A stretch of 64,000 bases of DNA from CAZMGV01 sp964565925 (GTDB taxonomy: Bacteria; JAGRBM01; JAHCIT01), in assembly GCA_964565925.1 (NCBI GenBank), contig CAZMGV010000014.1, forward strand, positions 73,242-137,241, in the 5' to 3' direction. Below the pieces are notes generated by a model. That model saw only the letters and a list, made by a program, of their open reading frames with translations, did not search any database and was not told where the DNA came from. The position numbers were made by a program, and so were the translations under genes. Shown in pieces: positions 41,858 through 50,802 of the stretch (position 1 is the first letter of the stretch; the number at the start of each line of letters is the position of its first letter).

Positions 41858-44194
41858 ATGGAAGGCCACGAAGCCACGCACGCCGCCGCCCAGCTCGCCG
41901 AAGCGAGTTACCTCTGGCTCGTCCCGGCGATCCCCGCTGCCGGGGCCGCCGTCATTGGCCTGTTCGGCCGCAAGCTGGAATACCCGGGCAAGGACTCCCA
42001 CTGGGGCAATGACCCGGCCAAGTGGGACTGGCACGCCCATGACCACCACGGTCACGGCTCTCACGGACATGACGGTCACGATTCGCACGGCCACGGAGAT
42101 CATGGGCACGATGCCCACGGGCATGACGATCATGGCCACGACGACCACGCGCACCACGGCCTGACGCCCGGCCAGAGCCAGGGCGGTATGAACGTCGTGA
42201 ACGTGATCGCGAACCTCGCAATCTGGATCCCGTTCCTGATCGTTTGCTACACGGCCTTCGGACTGATGCATCAGGAAGAAGGCTTCGTCGGCTTCCATAA
42301 CCACCTCTACCAGTGGCTGTTCGTGGGCGAGTTCAAGGCCGACATGGCGTTTGTCGCCGACCGGCTCTCGATCATCCCGATGTTCCTGGTCACGGGCGTC
42401 GGCGGGCTCATTCACCTGTATGCCACCGGCTACATGGCGACGGACGAGAACCACTGGCGGTTCATGGCCTATCTGAACATGTTCTGTTTCGCCATGCTGC
42501 TGCTCGTGATGGGCGACAACCTGTTCATCATGTTTATCGGCTGGGAAGGCGTGGGTCTCGCCAGCTACTGCCTGATCGGCTTCTGGCACAAGGAAATCGG
42601 TAACGCGACGGCCGCCATGAAGGCCTTTATTACGAACCGCGTGGGCGACTTCTGCTTCGTGATCGGCGTCGGCCTGATCTGGTGGAACACCAAGTCCCTT
42701 AATTTCGTCGACATCAACGCGCAGGCAGAGCACCTCGCCTCGCTGCCCGCGGGCATTGGCACGATCTCGATCGCGACGCTGGCGACGCTGTTCCTCTTCG
42801 GCGCCGCCACCGGCAAGTCGGCCCAGATTCCCCTTTATGTCTGGCTGCCGGACGCGATGGCCGGCCCGACCCCGGTCTCCGCGCTCATCCACGCCGCGAC
42901 CATGGTTACCGCCGGCGTGTTCATGATCGGACGTCTGAACATGCTGTTCGCAGTCTCGCCGACGACGCTTACCGTTGTCGCACTCGTAGCGACCGCGACC
43001 GCCTTCTTCTCGGCGACCATCGGCATTACCCAGTACGACATCAAGAAAGTCCTGGCCTATTCGACCGTTTCGCAGCTCGGCTTCATGTTCATGGGTATGG
43101 CGACCGGCGCCTTCTGGGCGGGGCTCTTCCACCTGATGACCCACGCTTTCTTCAAGGCCTGCCTGTTCCTGGGCTCCGGCTCGGTGATCATGGGCAACCA
43201 TCACGAGCAGGACATGCGCAAGTACGGCGGGCTGCGGAAGCTGATGCCGGTCACCTTCGCGACCTTCGCACTGGCGACACTGGCTATCGCCGGTATCCCG
43301 CCGTTCGCTGGCTTCTTCTCGAAGGACGAGATCCTCCACAAGATGTGGAGTTCGACGCACTTCGGCTTCGGCCCCGATATGCCGCTCCCGAACCTGGGCA
43401 AGATCCTGTTCCTGGTCGGCATGGCGTCGGCCGCCATGACCGCGTTCTACATGACCCGCCAGGTCTGCATGACTTTCCTCGGCGAGAACCGCGCCGATCC
43501 GAAGGTCCGCGAGCACATCCACGAATCGCCCTGGAACGTGACGACGCCGCTGATCGTGCTGGCGTTCCTTTCAACCGTGGGCGGGTTCATGGGCTTCATC
43601 TTCAGCGAGCACCACAACATGCTCGAACATTTCCTGGCTCCCGTGCTGACCGGCACCGAGCACATCTGGGGCGAGCCCGCGTTCAACCTGAACGAGGTGA
43701 TCCTGTTCGCCGCCGTTTCGGTGGGCGTTGCCAGCCTGTCGATCTTCGCCGCTTACACGGTCTACACGAAGAAACAGGAAGTTGCCGACAACTTCGTGAA
43801 GCAGTTCCCGAACCTGCACAGCGTCGTTTACCAGAAGTATCTGGTGGACGAGGCCTACTTCGCCACGGCAGTGGACGGCACGGTGGCCCTTTCGAAGGCC
43901 GCAGGCTGGTTCGACTCAACCGTGGTTGACGGTCTCGTGAACCTGGTGGGCCGTTCCGTACGCGGGCTGCGCCAGATCGCGGGCTGGTTCGACCGCGTCA
44001 TCGTCGACAAGATCGGTGTCGAGGGGACAGCCTGGACTACGCAGCTGTTCAGCTCGATGTTCAGACAGTTCCAGTCCGGCCGGATTCAGACCTATCTCGT
44101 ACTTGTGATGGCATGCCTGATTCTGGCGCTCGCTTACCTCGTGGTCGGACTCGGCCACGCGGTGACGGGAACCGCCACCGGCATGCTGCACTAA
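41858..44194 (+). CDS. nuoL: NADH-quinone oxidoreductase subunit L (cluster 1) with histidine-rich loop
   Basis: The 778-residue antiporter-like subunit has the lateral-helix C-terminus. Proton-path residues are in GWEGVGLASYCLIGFW (Glu) and ATGKSAQIPLYVWLPDAM (Lys). It is longer than the usual ~610-650. The loop after the first helix (residues ~59-100, DNA 42032-42157) is a repetitive His/Asp/Gly stretch with about 19 His in 42 residues (units such as HGHD), suggesting metal binding or proton buffering. The ATG lacks a close ribosome-binding sequence (GGGGAG is ~18 bases upstream). Confidence 0.96.
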   Translation: MEGHEATHAAAQLAEASYLWLVPAIPAAGAAVIGLFGRKLEYPGKDSHWGNDPAKWDWHAHDHHGHGSHGHDGHDSHGHGDHGHDAHGHDDHGHDDHAHHGLTPGQSQGGMNVVNVIANLAIWIPFLIVCYTAFGLMHQEEGFVGFHNHLYQWLFVGEFKADMAFVADRLSIIPMFLVTGVGGLIHLYATGYMATDENHWRFMAYLNMFCFAMLLLVMGDNLFIMFIGWEGVGLASYCLIGFWHKEIGNATAAMKAFITNRVGDFCFVIGVGLIWWNTKSLNFVDINAQAEHLASLPAGIGTISIATLATLFLFGAATGKSAQIPLYVWLPDAMAGPTPVSALIHAATMVTAGVFMIGRLNMLFAVSPTTLTVVALVATATAFFSATIGITQYDIKKVLAYSTVSQLGFMFMGMATGAFWAGLFHLMTHAFFKACLFLGSGSVIMGNHHEQDMRKYGGLRKLMPVTFATFALATLAIAGIPPFAGFFSKDEILHKMWSSTHFGFGPDMPLPNLGKILFLVGMASAAMTAFYMTRQVCMTFLGENRADPKVREHIHESPWNVTTPLIVLAFLSTVGGFMGFIFSEHHNMLEHFLAPVLTGTEHIWGEPAFNLNEVILFAAVSVGVASLSIFAAYTVYTKKQEVADNFVKQFPNLHSVVYQKYLVDEAYFATAVDGTVALSKAAGWFDSTVVDGLVNLVGRSVRGLRQIAGWFDRVIVDKIGVEGTAWTTQLFSSMFRQFQSGRIQTYLVLVMACLILALAYLVVGLGHAVTGTATGMLH

Positions 44195-44218
44195 GAGATT
44201 TTCGGAGAGACAAGGCCC

Positions 44219-45730
44219 ATGGTACCACACGCACTATCCCTCATCACCTTCGCACCGCTCGTCGGCGCGCTGGTCATTCTCATGCTGCCTTCGTCGAACA
44301 AGGCCCTGATCCGCTACACCGCGGTCTTCTTCACCGCCATTCCGTTCATTATCTCGCTGCTGATGCTCCAGGGGTTCAACTTCGAGATGGGCACGACGAT
44401 GCAGGACGGGATGCAGTTCATCGAGAAGGCGGACTGGATCGCCACCTTCAACATCCAGTACCACCTGGGGGTCGACGGCCTGTCGATGCCGCTCGTGGTG
44501 CTCACCGGCCTCGTTTCGGTGTTCGCCGTGATCGCCTCCTTCGGCATCGAGAAGCAGATCAAGGCCTACTTCGCGCTCCTGCTGTTCCTCACGACCGGCA
44601 TGTTCGGCGTGTTCGTCGCCCTCGATTTCTTCCTGTTCTACGTGTTCTGGGAAGTGATGCTGCTGCCGATGTATTTCCTCATCGGCCTGTGGGGCGGTCC
44701 GCGCAAGGAGTACGCCGCGATCAAGTTCTTCCTGTATACGCTGGCGGGCTCGGTGCTCATGCTGCTGGCGCTGATCGCGCTCTACCTCACGAGCCAGCCC
44801 AGCACGTTCAACCTGCTGGAGCTGATGTCCCAGCACGCGTCGTTCACCCGTGATTTCACGCTGTTCGGCCATGTGTTCCCGCTCAGCAAGCTGCTGTTCG
44901 TGGCGCTCTTTATCGGCTTTGCCATCAAGGTGCCGTGCTTCCCGTTCCATACGTGGCTGCCCGATGCCCACGTCGAGGCGCCGACCCCGATCTCCGTGAT
45001 CCTGGCCGCCGTGCTCCTCAAGATGGGAACCTACGGCATCATGCGCATCTGCCTGCCGCTGCTGCCCGACGCCGCCGTCTGGTTCGCGCCGACGATGGCG
45101 ACCCTCGGAGTCATCAACATCGTTTACGGTGCGCTCTGCGCCATGGCGCAGACCGACATGAAGAAGCTCGTCGCCTATTCGTCGGTGTCGCACATGGGCT
45201 ACTGCCTGCTGGCGATTTCGGCCAATAACGCCGTCGGCATGACCGCCGCGTCGTTCCAGATGTTCTCGCACGGGATCGTGAGCGCCCAGCTCTTCCTCCT
45301 CGTGGGCGTGATCTACGACCGCGCCCACCACCGCCAGATCGACGGCTTCGGCGGTATCGCCCAGCAGATGCCGGTCTACACGGCGTTCGCCGGGCTCGCG
45401 TTCTTCGCGAACGTGGGTCTGCCGGGACTGATCGGGTTCCCGGGCGAAGCGATGACGTTCCTGGGCGCCTTCAAGGCCCACACGGGAATGACCGTTATCG
45501 CCATCACGGGCGTGATCCTCACCGCCGCATTCTGCCTCTGGATGTTCCAGCGGGTCTTCCTGGGTGCCAAGAACGCCAAATACGACACGCTTCCGGAAAT
45601 CTCGTTCCGCGAGAAGTTCACCCTCGTCCCGTTCGCGATCCTCACGATCGTGTTCGGCTTCTATCCGACGCCGCTTTTCAGGCTGATGAACCACTCGATG
45701 GTGAGCCTCGCCACCTGGGTCAAACCCTGA
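44219..45730 (+). CDS. nuoM: NADH-quinone oxidoreductase subunit M (cluster 1)
   Basis: The 503-residue antiporter-like proton-pumping subunit has the key Glu in FWEVMLLPMYFLIGLWGG and the Lys in IGFAIKVPCFPFHTWLPDAHVEAPTP. Fourteen helices are expected. GGAGAG lies 10 bases before the ATG. nuoN follows after 19 bp. Confidence 0.96.
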   Translation: MVPHALSLITFAPLVGALVILMLPSSNKALIRYTAVFFTAIPFIISLLMLQGFNFEMGTTMQDGMQFIEKADWIATFNIQYHLGVDGLSMPLVVLTGLVSVFAVIASFGIEKQIKAYFALLLFLTTGMFGVFVALDFFLFYVFWEVMLLPMYFLIGLWGGPRKEYAAIKFFLYTLAGSVLMLLALIALYLTSQPSTFNLLELMSQHASFTRDFTLFGHVFPLSKLLFVALFIGFAIKVPCFPFHTWLPDAHVEAPTPISVILAAVLLKMGTYGIMRICLPLLPDAAVWFAPTMATLGVINIVYGALCAMAQTDMKKLVAYSSVSHMGYCLLAISANNAVGMTAASFQMFSHGIVSAQLFLLVGVIYDRAHHRQIDGFGGIAQQMPVYTAFAGLAFFANVGLPGLIGFPGEAMTFLGAFKAHTGMTVIAITGVILTAAFCLWMFQRVFLGAKNAKYDTLPEISFREKFTLVPFAILTIVFGFYPTPLFRLMNHSMVSLATWVKP

Positions 45731-45749
45731 GCGGGAGCCGCCCATACCC

Positions 45750-47426
45750 ATGGAACTGATACCCGTCAGCAACATCCTCGGTGGAACGATGTTCATCTGG
45801 ACAGAGATCTGGCTGACCGCCGGAATCCTCGTCCTTCTCCTGATGAGCATGTCCCCGAAGCTCGAACAGCAGCGCGAACTGGTCGGCGCCGTCGCCCTCG
45901 TGTTCATGATCTCGGCGGCGGGAATCCTCTACTACACGAACGTGATCCAGCGTCCGCTCTACTTCCCGAAGGTAAGCGCCGGCCCCATGGACATGGGCAA
46001 CGACAACCAGATGCTGTTCGTCGACGGGCTGGGGACGTTCTTCAAGTTCCTGCTGCTCTTCTCGGGCGCGGCGGCGATCGTCATCACCTCGCGGTCGAAG
46101 CAGATCCTGAAGAATTTCCACGCCGAGGTTCACGCGCTCATCATCACGCTCGTGATCGGCGGCATGCTGATGGTCTCCTCGATGGACCTGCTGATGATCT
46201 ATCTGGCCATCGAGTTCGTCTCGATCATCTCCTACATCATGCCGGGCATGCAGAAGGCGAGCCCCAAGGCTTCTGAAGCCAGCGCCAAATACATGCTATA
46301 CGGCGGCGTGACGTCGGGCCTGATGATCTTCGGGATGAGTTACCTGTACGGCATCACCGGCACGACCAACATTTTCGACATCAAGGCCGCGCTTCTGGCG
46401 GGATCCGACCAGCAGGCTGCGCTGCTGGGAATCATCCTGTTTATCGCCGGTCTGGGCTACAAGATTTCCATCGTCCCGTTCCACTTCTGGGCTCCGGACG
46501 TTTACCAGGGCGCACCCACGCCGGTAACCGCGTTCTTCAGCGTCGCCCCGAAGGCGGCCGGGTTCGGACTGCTCATCCGCATTGTCGATTCGATGCTCTC
46601 GACCACCAACCCGCTGAACAGTATCGGCATCCCGACGATGGCGCTGGTGCAGAATCCGCTCCCGTCCGCGATCTCCCTTCCGGGAATCAACTGGGAACCG
46701 GTCATCTACTGGAGCGCCATCGCCACCATGCTGGTCGGCAACCTGGCCGCCATGGGCCAGAAGTCTGCCAAGCGCATGCTGGCCTACTCCTCGATCGCTC
46801 ATGCCGGGTACATGCTGATGGGCGTGCTGGCGATGACGCCCAAGGGCTATTCGTCGATCACCTTCTACCTCGCCATCTATACCGTGATGAACCTCGGCGC
46901 GTTCTTCGTTGTCCAGATGGTCGAAGAAACCAAGGGCACGGACGACATCAGCGCGTTCCGCGGGCTGCTCAAGACGACCCCCTGGATGGCCGTCGCCATG
47001 TGTATCCTGCTGTTCTCGCTCACCGGACTGCCGCCCTTCTCCGGGTTCCTCGGGAAGTATTTCGTCTTCTCGGCCGTCGTGGACAACTACATCCGGTTCA
47101 AGGATACCCGTTTCCTGGTTCTGGCCGTGGTGGGCGTGCTGACCTCGGTCGTCTCGCTTTTCTATTACGCCCGGATCGTCGTTTCGATGATGCAGGGGGT
47201 GATGACGGATACCGCCGAAGAGGCCGCCGCCCACGGCCACGACGATCACGGCCATGCTCCTGCGAAAAGCGCCGAACCGGAGCCGGAACTGACAACGGTC
47301 AATGCCAGCCTGTTCGACTATGGAGTATTGTACGTTCTGTTCGTTCTGCCGACGCTCGGCCTGATTCTCAAGTTCGATCTGCTCAAGCACTGGACCGATT
47401 CAGCGGTCTACATTTTTGGACAATAG
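45750..47426 (+). CDS. nuoN: NADH-quinone oxidoreductase subunit N (cluster 1) with short His-rich loop
   Basis: The 558-residue antiporter-like subunit has the key Glu in LAIEFVSIISYIMPG and the Lys in GLGYKISIVPFHFWAPDVYQG. The loop near residues 490-515 reads AHGHDDHGHAP followed by Glu/Pro-rich sequence, echoing the His-rich loop of NuoL from the same set. Cluster 2 begins only 19 bp after its stop, with no terminator, so the two sets are probably cotranscribed from here on. Confidence 0.96.
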   Translation: MELIPVSNILGGTMFIWTEIWLTAGILVLLLMSMSPKLEQQRELVGAVALVFMISAAGILYYTNVIQRPLYFPKVSAGPMDMGNDNQMLFVDGLGTFFKFLLLFSGAAAIVITSRSKQILKNFHAEVHALIITLVIGGMLMVSSMDLLMIYLAIEFVSIISYIMPGMQKASPKASEASAKYMLYGGVTSGLMIFGMSYLYGITGTTNIFDIKAALLAGSDQQAALLGIILFIAGLGYKISIVPFHFWAPDVYQGAPTPVTAFFSVAPKAAGFGLLIRIVDSMLSTTNPLNSIGIPTMALVQNPLPSAISLPGINWEPVIYWSAIATMLVGNLAAMGQKSAKRMLAYSSIAHAGYMLMGVLAMTPKGYSSITFYLAIYTVMNLGAFFVVQMVEETKGTDDISAFRGLLKTTPWMAVAMCILLFSLTGLPPFSGFLGKYFVFSAVVDNYIRFKDTRFLVLAVVGVLTSVVSLFYYARIVVSMMQGVMTDTAEEAAAHGHDDHGHAPAKSAEPEPELTTVNASLFDYGVLYVLFVLPTLGLILKFDLLKHWTDSAVYIFGQ

Positions 47427-47445
47427 CCCGGGGACAATAGCTGGA

Positions 47446-47964
47446 ATGGAAATGTGGACGACATACATCCCGGTTCTGATCCTGCTCGGTATCGCCACCG
47501 TGTTCGTGACGGTATTCGCGGTGGGTCTGCCGTGGGTCGCCCGCAAGCTGCGCATGCGCATCCAGGCGCCTGACCTCGAGAAGACCTCCACCTACGAGTG
47601 CGGCGTGGATCCGGGCGCACCGGCCCGTACCCGCTACTCGGTCCATTTCTATATGGTGGCGATCGTTTTCATCCTGTTCGATCTCGAAGCCGTGTTTCTC
47701 TACCCATGGGCATCCCAGTACCGGGCGCTTGTTCGCGAATACGGGATCATCATCCTGCTACAGGCGGTGGTGTTCGTCGCGATCCTGTTTGTCGGTTTCT
47801 TCTACGTCCTGAGCAAGGGCGTCCTTGAATGGTCCCAGCAGGCCACCTCCCGCGCAGTCAAAGACAAGCTGCTCGCCCGGGACCCCCGGCACGTCGTGAT
47901 CGACCCGCCCCGTTCCGCCAAACCGGCGGTTGCGGCTGCCGTGGCGATTCCGGAGGTCCGCTGA
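47446..47964 (+). CDS. nuoA: NADH-quinone oxidoreductase subunit A (cluster 2)
   Basis: The 172-residue three-helix subunit shows the YECGVDPGAPARTRYSVHFYMVAIVFILFDLEAVFLYPWA signature. It carries a C-terminal extension of ~45 residues rich in Pro and Ala beyond the usual length. The ATG at 47446 is chosen over an upstream in-frame TTG; GGGGAC lies ~11 bases ahead. It starts the second set, with nuoB 3 bp later. Confidence 0.94.
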   Translation: MEMWTTYIPVLILLGIATVFVTVFAVGLPWVARKLRMRIQAPDLEKTSTYECGVDPGAPARTRYSVHFYMVAIVFILFDLEAVFLYPWASQYRALVREYGIIILLQAVVFVAILFVGFFYVLSKGVLEWSQQATSRAVKDKLLARDPRHVVIDPPRSAKPAVAAAVAIPEVR

Positions 47965-47967
47965 ATC

Positions 47968-48552
47968 ATGGGCTCCCTGCAGAACCCCAAACTGAAGCAC
48001 CTGCCCGGCGTCACACCCGCGCAGGAAGGCGACGAGAGCTACGTCCTCACCAAGCTATCCGACGTGGTGAACTGGGGACGCAAGTATTCCCTGTGGCCCT
48101 ACCCGTTCGGCACCGCCTGCTGCGGTATCGAGATGATGTCGGTGCTGGGCGGCCGGTTCGACATGTCCCGCTACGGCGCGGAACTCGTCCGGTTCTCCCC
48201 CCGCCAGGCGGACATGATGATCGTGGCCGGCACCATCAGCCTCAAGATGGCCCCCATCATCAAGAAGATCTACGACCAGATGGCCGAGCCCAAGTGGGTG
48301 ATCTCCATGGGTGCCTGCGCGTCGTCGGGCGGTTTCTATAACAACTACTGCACGCTTCAGGGCGTGGACGAAGTGATCCCTGTGGACGTGTATGTCCCCG
48401 GCTGCCCGCCGCATCCCCAGGCGCTGCTCCACAGCGTGCTGGCGCTGGGCGAGAAGATCAGTTCGGGCCAGGAGTTCAACCGCGGGAAGAAGCAGATTCT
48501 GGTCGAGGGCCTCACGCACGTTCCAGCCCGCCCGCCGATGGTCTGCCGTTAA
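47968..48552 (+). CDS. nuoB: NADH-quinone oxidoreductase subunit B (cluster 2)
   Basis: The 194-residue N2-cluster subunit has its ligands in GTACCGIEMMS, SMGACASSGGFYNNY and VPGCPPHPQALL. It is closer to the common proteobacterial NuoB than the cluster 1 copy. It must pass electrons from NuoI, which this set does not encode. Confidence 0.97.
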   Translation: MGSLQNPKLKHLPGVTPAQEGDESYVLTKLSDVVNWGRKYSLWPYPFGTACCGIEMMSVLGGRFDMSRYGAELVRFSPRQADMMIVAGTISLKMAPIIKKIYDQMAEPKWVISMGACASSGGFYNNYCTLQGVDEVIPVDVYVPGCPPHPQALLHSVLALGEKISSGQEFNRGKKQILVEGLTHVPARPPMVCR

Positions 48553-48572
48553 GGATTGAGAGAAGAGAACCG

Positions 48573-49067
48573 TTGAGCGCGACTGTAGAGCACATCCGGA
48601 AACTGGCCGCTGGAAAGGTGGTCTCTGAATCCGCCGCCGCCAACGGACAGGTTGTGCTGACGCTCGACCGGGAGTTCATTGTGGAAGCCGCCCGGGTGCT
48701 CCGCGACGACCTCGGTTTTTCCGTCCTTCTGGACATGGTCGGGCTGGACCTCTCCGGGTACGACCCCAAGGGGCCCCGGTTCGGAATCGACTACGTTTTC
48801 CTGAATCCCTCCAGCCCCGAGCGCATTCGCCTCAGCATCCGGATCACGGAAGCCGACTGCACTGCGCCCACGCTGACCCGCCTCTACAAGTCGGCCAACT
48901 GGCTGGAGCGCGAAGTGTTCGACCAGTTCGGCGTGACCTTTACCGGCCACCCGGACCTGCGCCGCATTCTCAACCATTCGGAATTTACCGGTCACCCGCT
49001 GCGGAAAGACTTCCCCGTGGACGGCCGCGTTCCGCTCAGCCGCGCCGATACGCTGGAGATCGACTGA
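48573..49067 (+). CDS. nuoC: NADH-quinone oxidoreductase subunit C (cluster 2)
   Basis: The 164-residue 30-kDa-type subunit is intact at its end: WLEREVFDQFGVTFTGHPDLRRILNHSEFTGHPLRKDFP. The start is TTG at 48573 with a purine-rich AGAGAAGAG upstream. The gap to nuoD is 6 bp. It lacks the Pro-rich insert of the cluster 1 copy. Confidence 0.95.
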   Translation: MSATVEHIRKLAAGKVVSESAAANGQVVLTLDREFIVEAARVLRDDLGFSVLLDMVGLDLSGYDPKGPRFGIDYVFLNPSSPERIRLSIRITEADCTAPTLTRLYKSANWLEREVFDQFGVTFTGHPDLRRILNHSEFTGHPLRKDFPVDGRVPLSRADTLEID

Positions 49068-49073
49068 GAACCC

Positions 49074-50294
49074 ATGGCTGATCCCACGCACCACGCGCCG
49101 ACCAGGGAAGACTACCAGCTCGATCCGATCGAGAACCTGGTCGAGGTCAATATCGGCCCGGCGCACCCGGCCACGCATGGCACGCTCCGTGCCAAGTGCC
49201 TGCTGGACGGCGAAGTGATCGTCCGCGCCATTACGGAAATCGGCTACCTGCACCGCGGTTTCGAGAAGATGTCGGAGAACGTCACCTACAACCAGGTGAT
49301 CCCGTATACCGACCGGCTCAACTACCTCTCGGCCCCGATGAACAACGCCTGTTACGCGAAGGCCGTTGAGGACCTGTTCGGCATCCAGATTCCCGACCGC
49401 GCCGTCTATATCCGCATGATGATCGACGAACTGTCGCGCATCATGGACCACCTGGTCTGCAACGCCGTAGGCGCGATGGACCTGGGCGGCATGACCAACT
49501 TCTGGTACGGCGTGTACCCCCGCGAGCGGATTTACGACATCATCGTCAAGATGACCGGCGCCCGGCTCACCAACAGCTACACCCGCGTGGGCGGTGTGGT
49601 TCACGACCTTTACGACGGCTTCGAGGACGATCTTGAGGCGACGCTGAAGGAAGTCGACCGCGGCGTCACAATGATGATGAAGCTGCTCCGCAAGAACCGG
49701 ATCTTCAACGACCGCATCCGCGATGTGGGCGTTGTGTCGAAGGAGACCGCGCTCTCCTACGGTTACACCGGACCCATCCTGCGGGCGAGCGGTGTCCCCT
49801 ACGACGTCCGCAAGGATTTCCCGTACTACCGCTACGACGAGTTCGACTTCGAGGTGCCGGTCGGCGAAAAAGGCGACTGCTGGGACCGCTTCTTTGTCCG
49901 ATTCGAGGAGATCAACCAGTCGGTCCGGATTCTGCGCCAGGCCGTCAAGCGCATCCCCGACGGCCCGATCCGCATCCAGGACCCGCGCATTACGCCGCCG
50001 CCCAAGTCGGAAGTGTACAGCAACATCGAGGCGCTCATTAACCACTTCAAGCTGGTGTTCGAAGGCATCAAGCCCCCCAGGGGCCACGTCTACTCGGCCA
50101 GCGAGTGCGCCAACGGTGAAGTGGGTTTCACGATCTATTCCGACGGAACGAAGAATGCCTACCGTGTGAAGGTGCGCTCGCCCTCCTTCGCCGCGTTCAG
50201 TTCCTTCGCCGAAATCGCCACGGGCCATTATATCGCCGACGCCATAGCGATCCTGGGATCGCTCAACATCATTGCAGGAGAACTGGACCGCTAA
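49074..50294 (+). CDS. nuoD: NADH-quinone oxidoreductase subunit D (cluster 2)
   Basis: The 406-residue quinone-pocket subunit has its His in IGPAHPATHGTLRAK and Tyr in YTDRLNYLSAPMNN. Other marks are GAMDLGGMTNFWYG and PRGHVYSASECANGEVGF. It diverges strongly from the cluster 1 NuoD. nuoE follows after 28 bp. Confidence 0.96.
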   Translation: MADPTHHAPTREDYQLDPIENLVEVNIGPAHPATHGTLRAKCLLDGEVIVRAITEIGYLHRGFEKMSENVTYNQVIPYTDRLNYLSAPMNNACYAKAVEDLFGIQIPDRAVYIRMMIDELSRIMDHLVCNAVGAMDLGGMTNFWYGVYPRERIYDIIVKMTGARLTNSYTRVGGVVHDLYDGFEDDLEATLKEVDRGVTMMMKLLRKNRIFNDRIRDVGVVSKETALSYGYTGPILRASGVPYDVRKDFPYYRYDEFDFEVPVGEKGDCWDRFFVRFEEINQSVRILRQAVKRIPDGPIRIQDPRITPPPKSEVYSNIEALINHFKLVFEGIKPPRGHVYSASECANGEVGFTIYSDGTKNAYRVKVRSPSFAAFSSFAEIATGHYIADAIAILGSLNIIAGELDR

Positions 50295-50322
50295 GACGCC
50301 CAGTCTTTCCGGAAACGAACGT

Positions 50323-50802
50323 ATGTCCGAGTTCAGCGACCAGACACTCCAGCAGATGAAAGCCGCGCTCGACGAGTATCCGAGCAAGGCTTCGGCGATC
50401 CTGCCGGTCCTGCAGCTCGCCCAGAAGGAAAAGGGCTGGATCAGCCCGGAGACTATCCGGTTCGCCGCCCAGTTTATCGGCGTGCCGGAATCCCGCATCC
50501 AGGAATGCGTGACCTTCTACACGATGTTCAACCAGCAGCCGATCGGTAAGTACGAGATCAACGTCTGCACGAACATCAGCTGCGCGCTCGTGGGCGGCGA
50601 AGAGATCTACGACCACTTCTGCAAGAAGCTCCACCTCAAGAACAACGAAACCTCCAAGGACGGCCTTTTCACCGTCCGGCACGTGGAGTGCCTGGCTTCG
50701 TGCGGCACCGGCCCGATGGCGCTTGTGAACGATGAATACGTCGAGAACCTGACCCCCGAGAAGGTGGATCAGCTGATCGAGAACTGGCGGCGGAAAGGCT
50801 GA
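50323..50802 (+). CDS. nuoE: NADH-quinone oxidoreductase subunit E (cluster 2)
   Basis: The 159-residue 24-kDa-type subunit has a thioredoxin-like fold with the N1a [2Fe-2S] cluster. Ligands are in VCTNISCALVGG and ECLASCGTGP. The ATG at 50323 is preferred over an open frame that runs back into nuoD. The stop overlaps the nuoF ATG by one base (TGATG). Confidence 0.96.
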   Translation: MSEFSDQTLQQMKAALDEYPSKASAILPVLQLAQKEKGWISPETIRFAAQFIGVPESRIQECVTFYTMFNQQPIGKYEINVCTNISCALVGGEEIYDHFCKKLHLKNNETSKDGLFTVRHVECLASCGTGPMALVNDEYVENLTPEKVDQLIENWRRKG

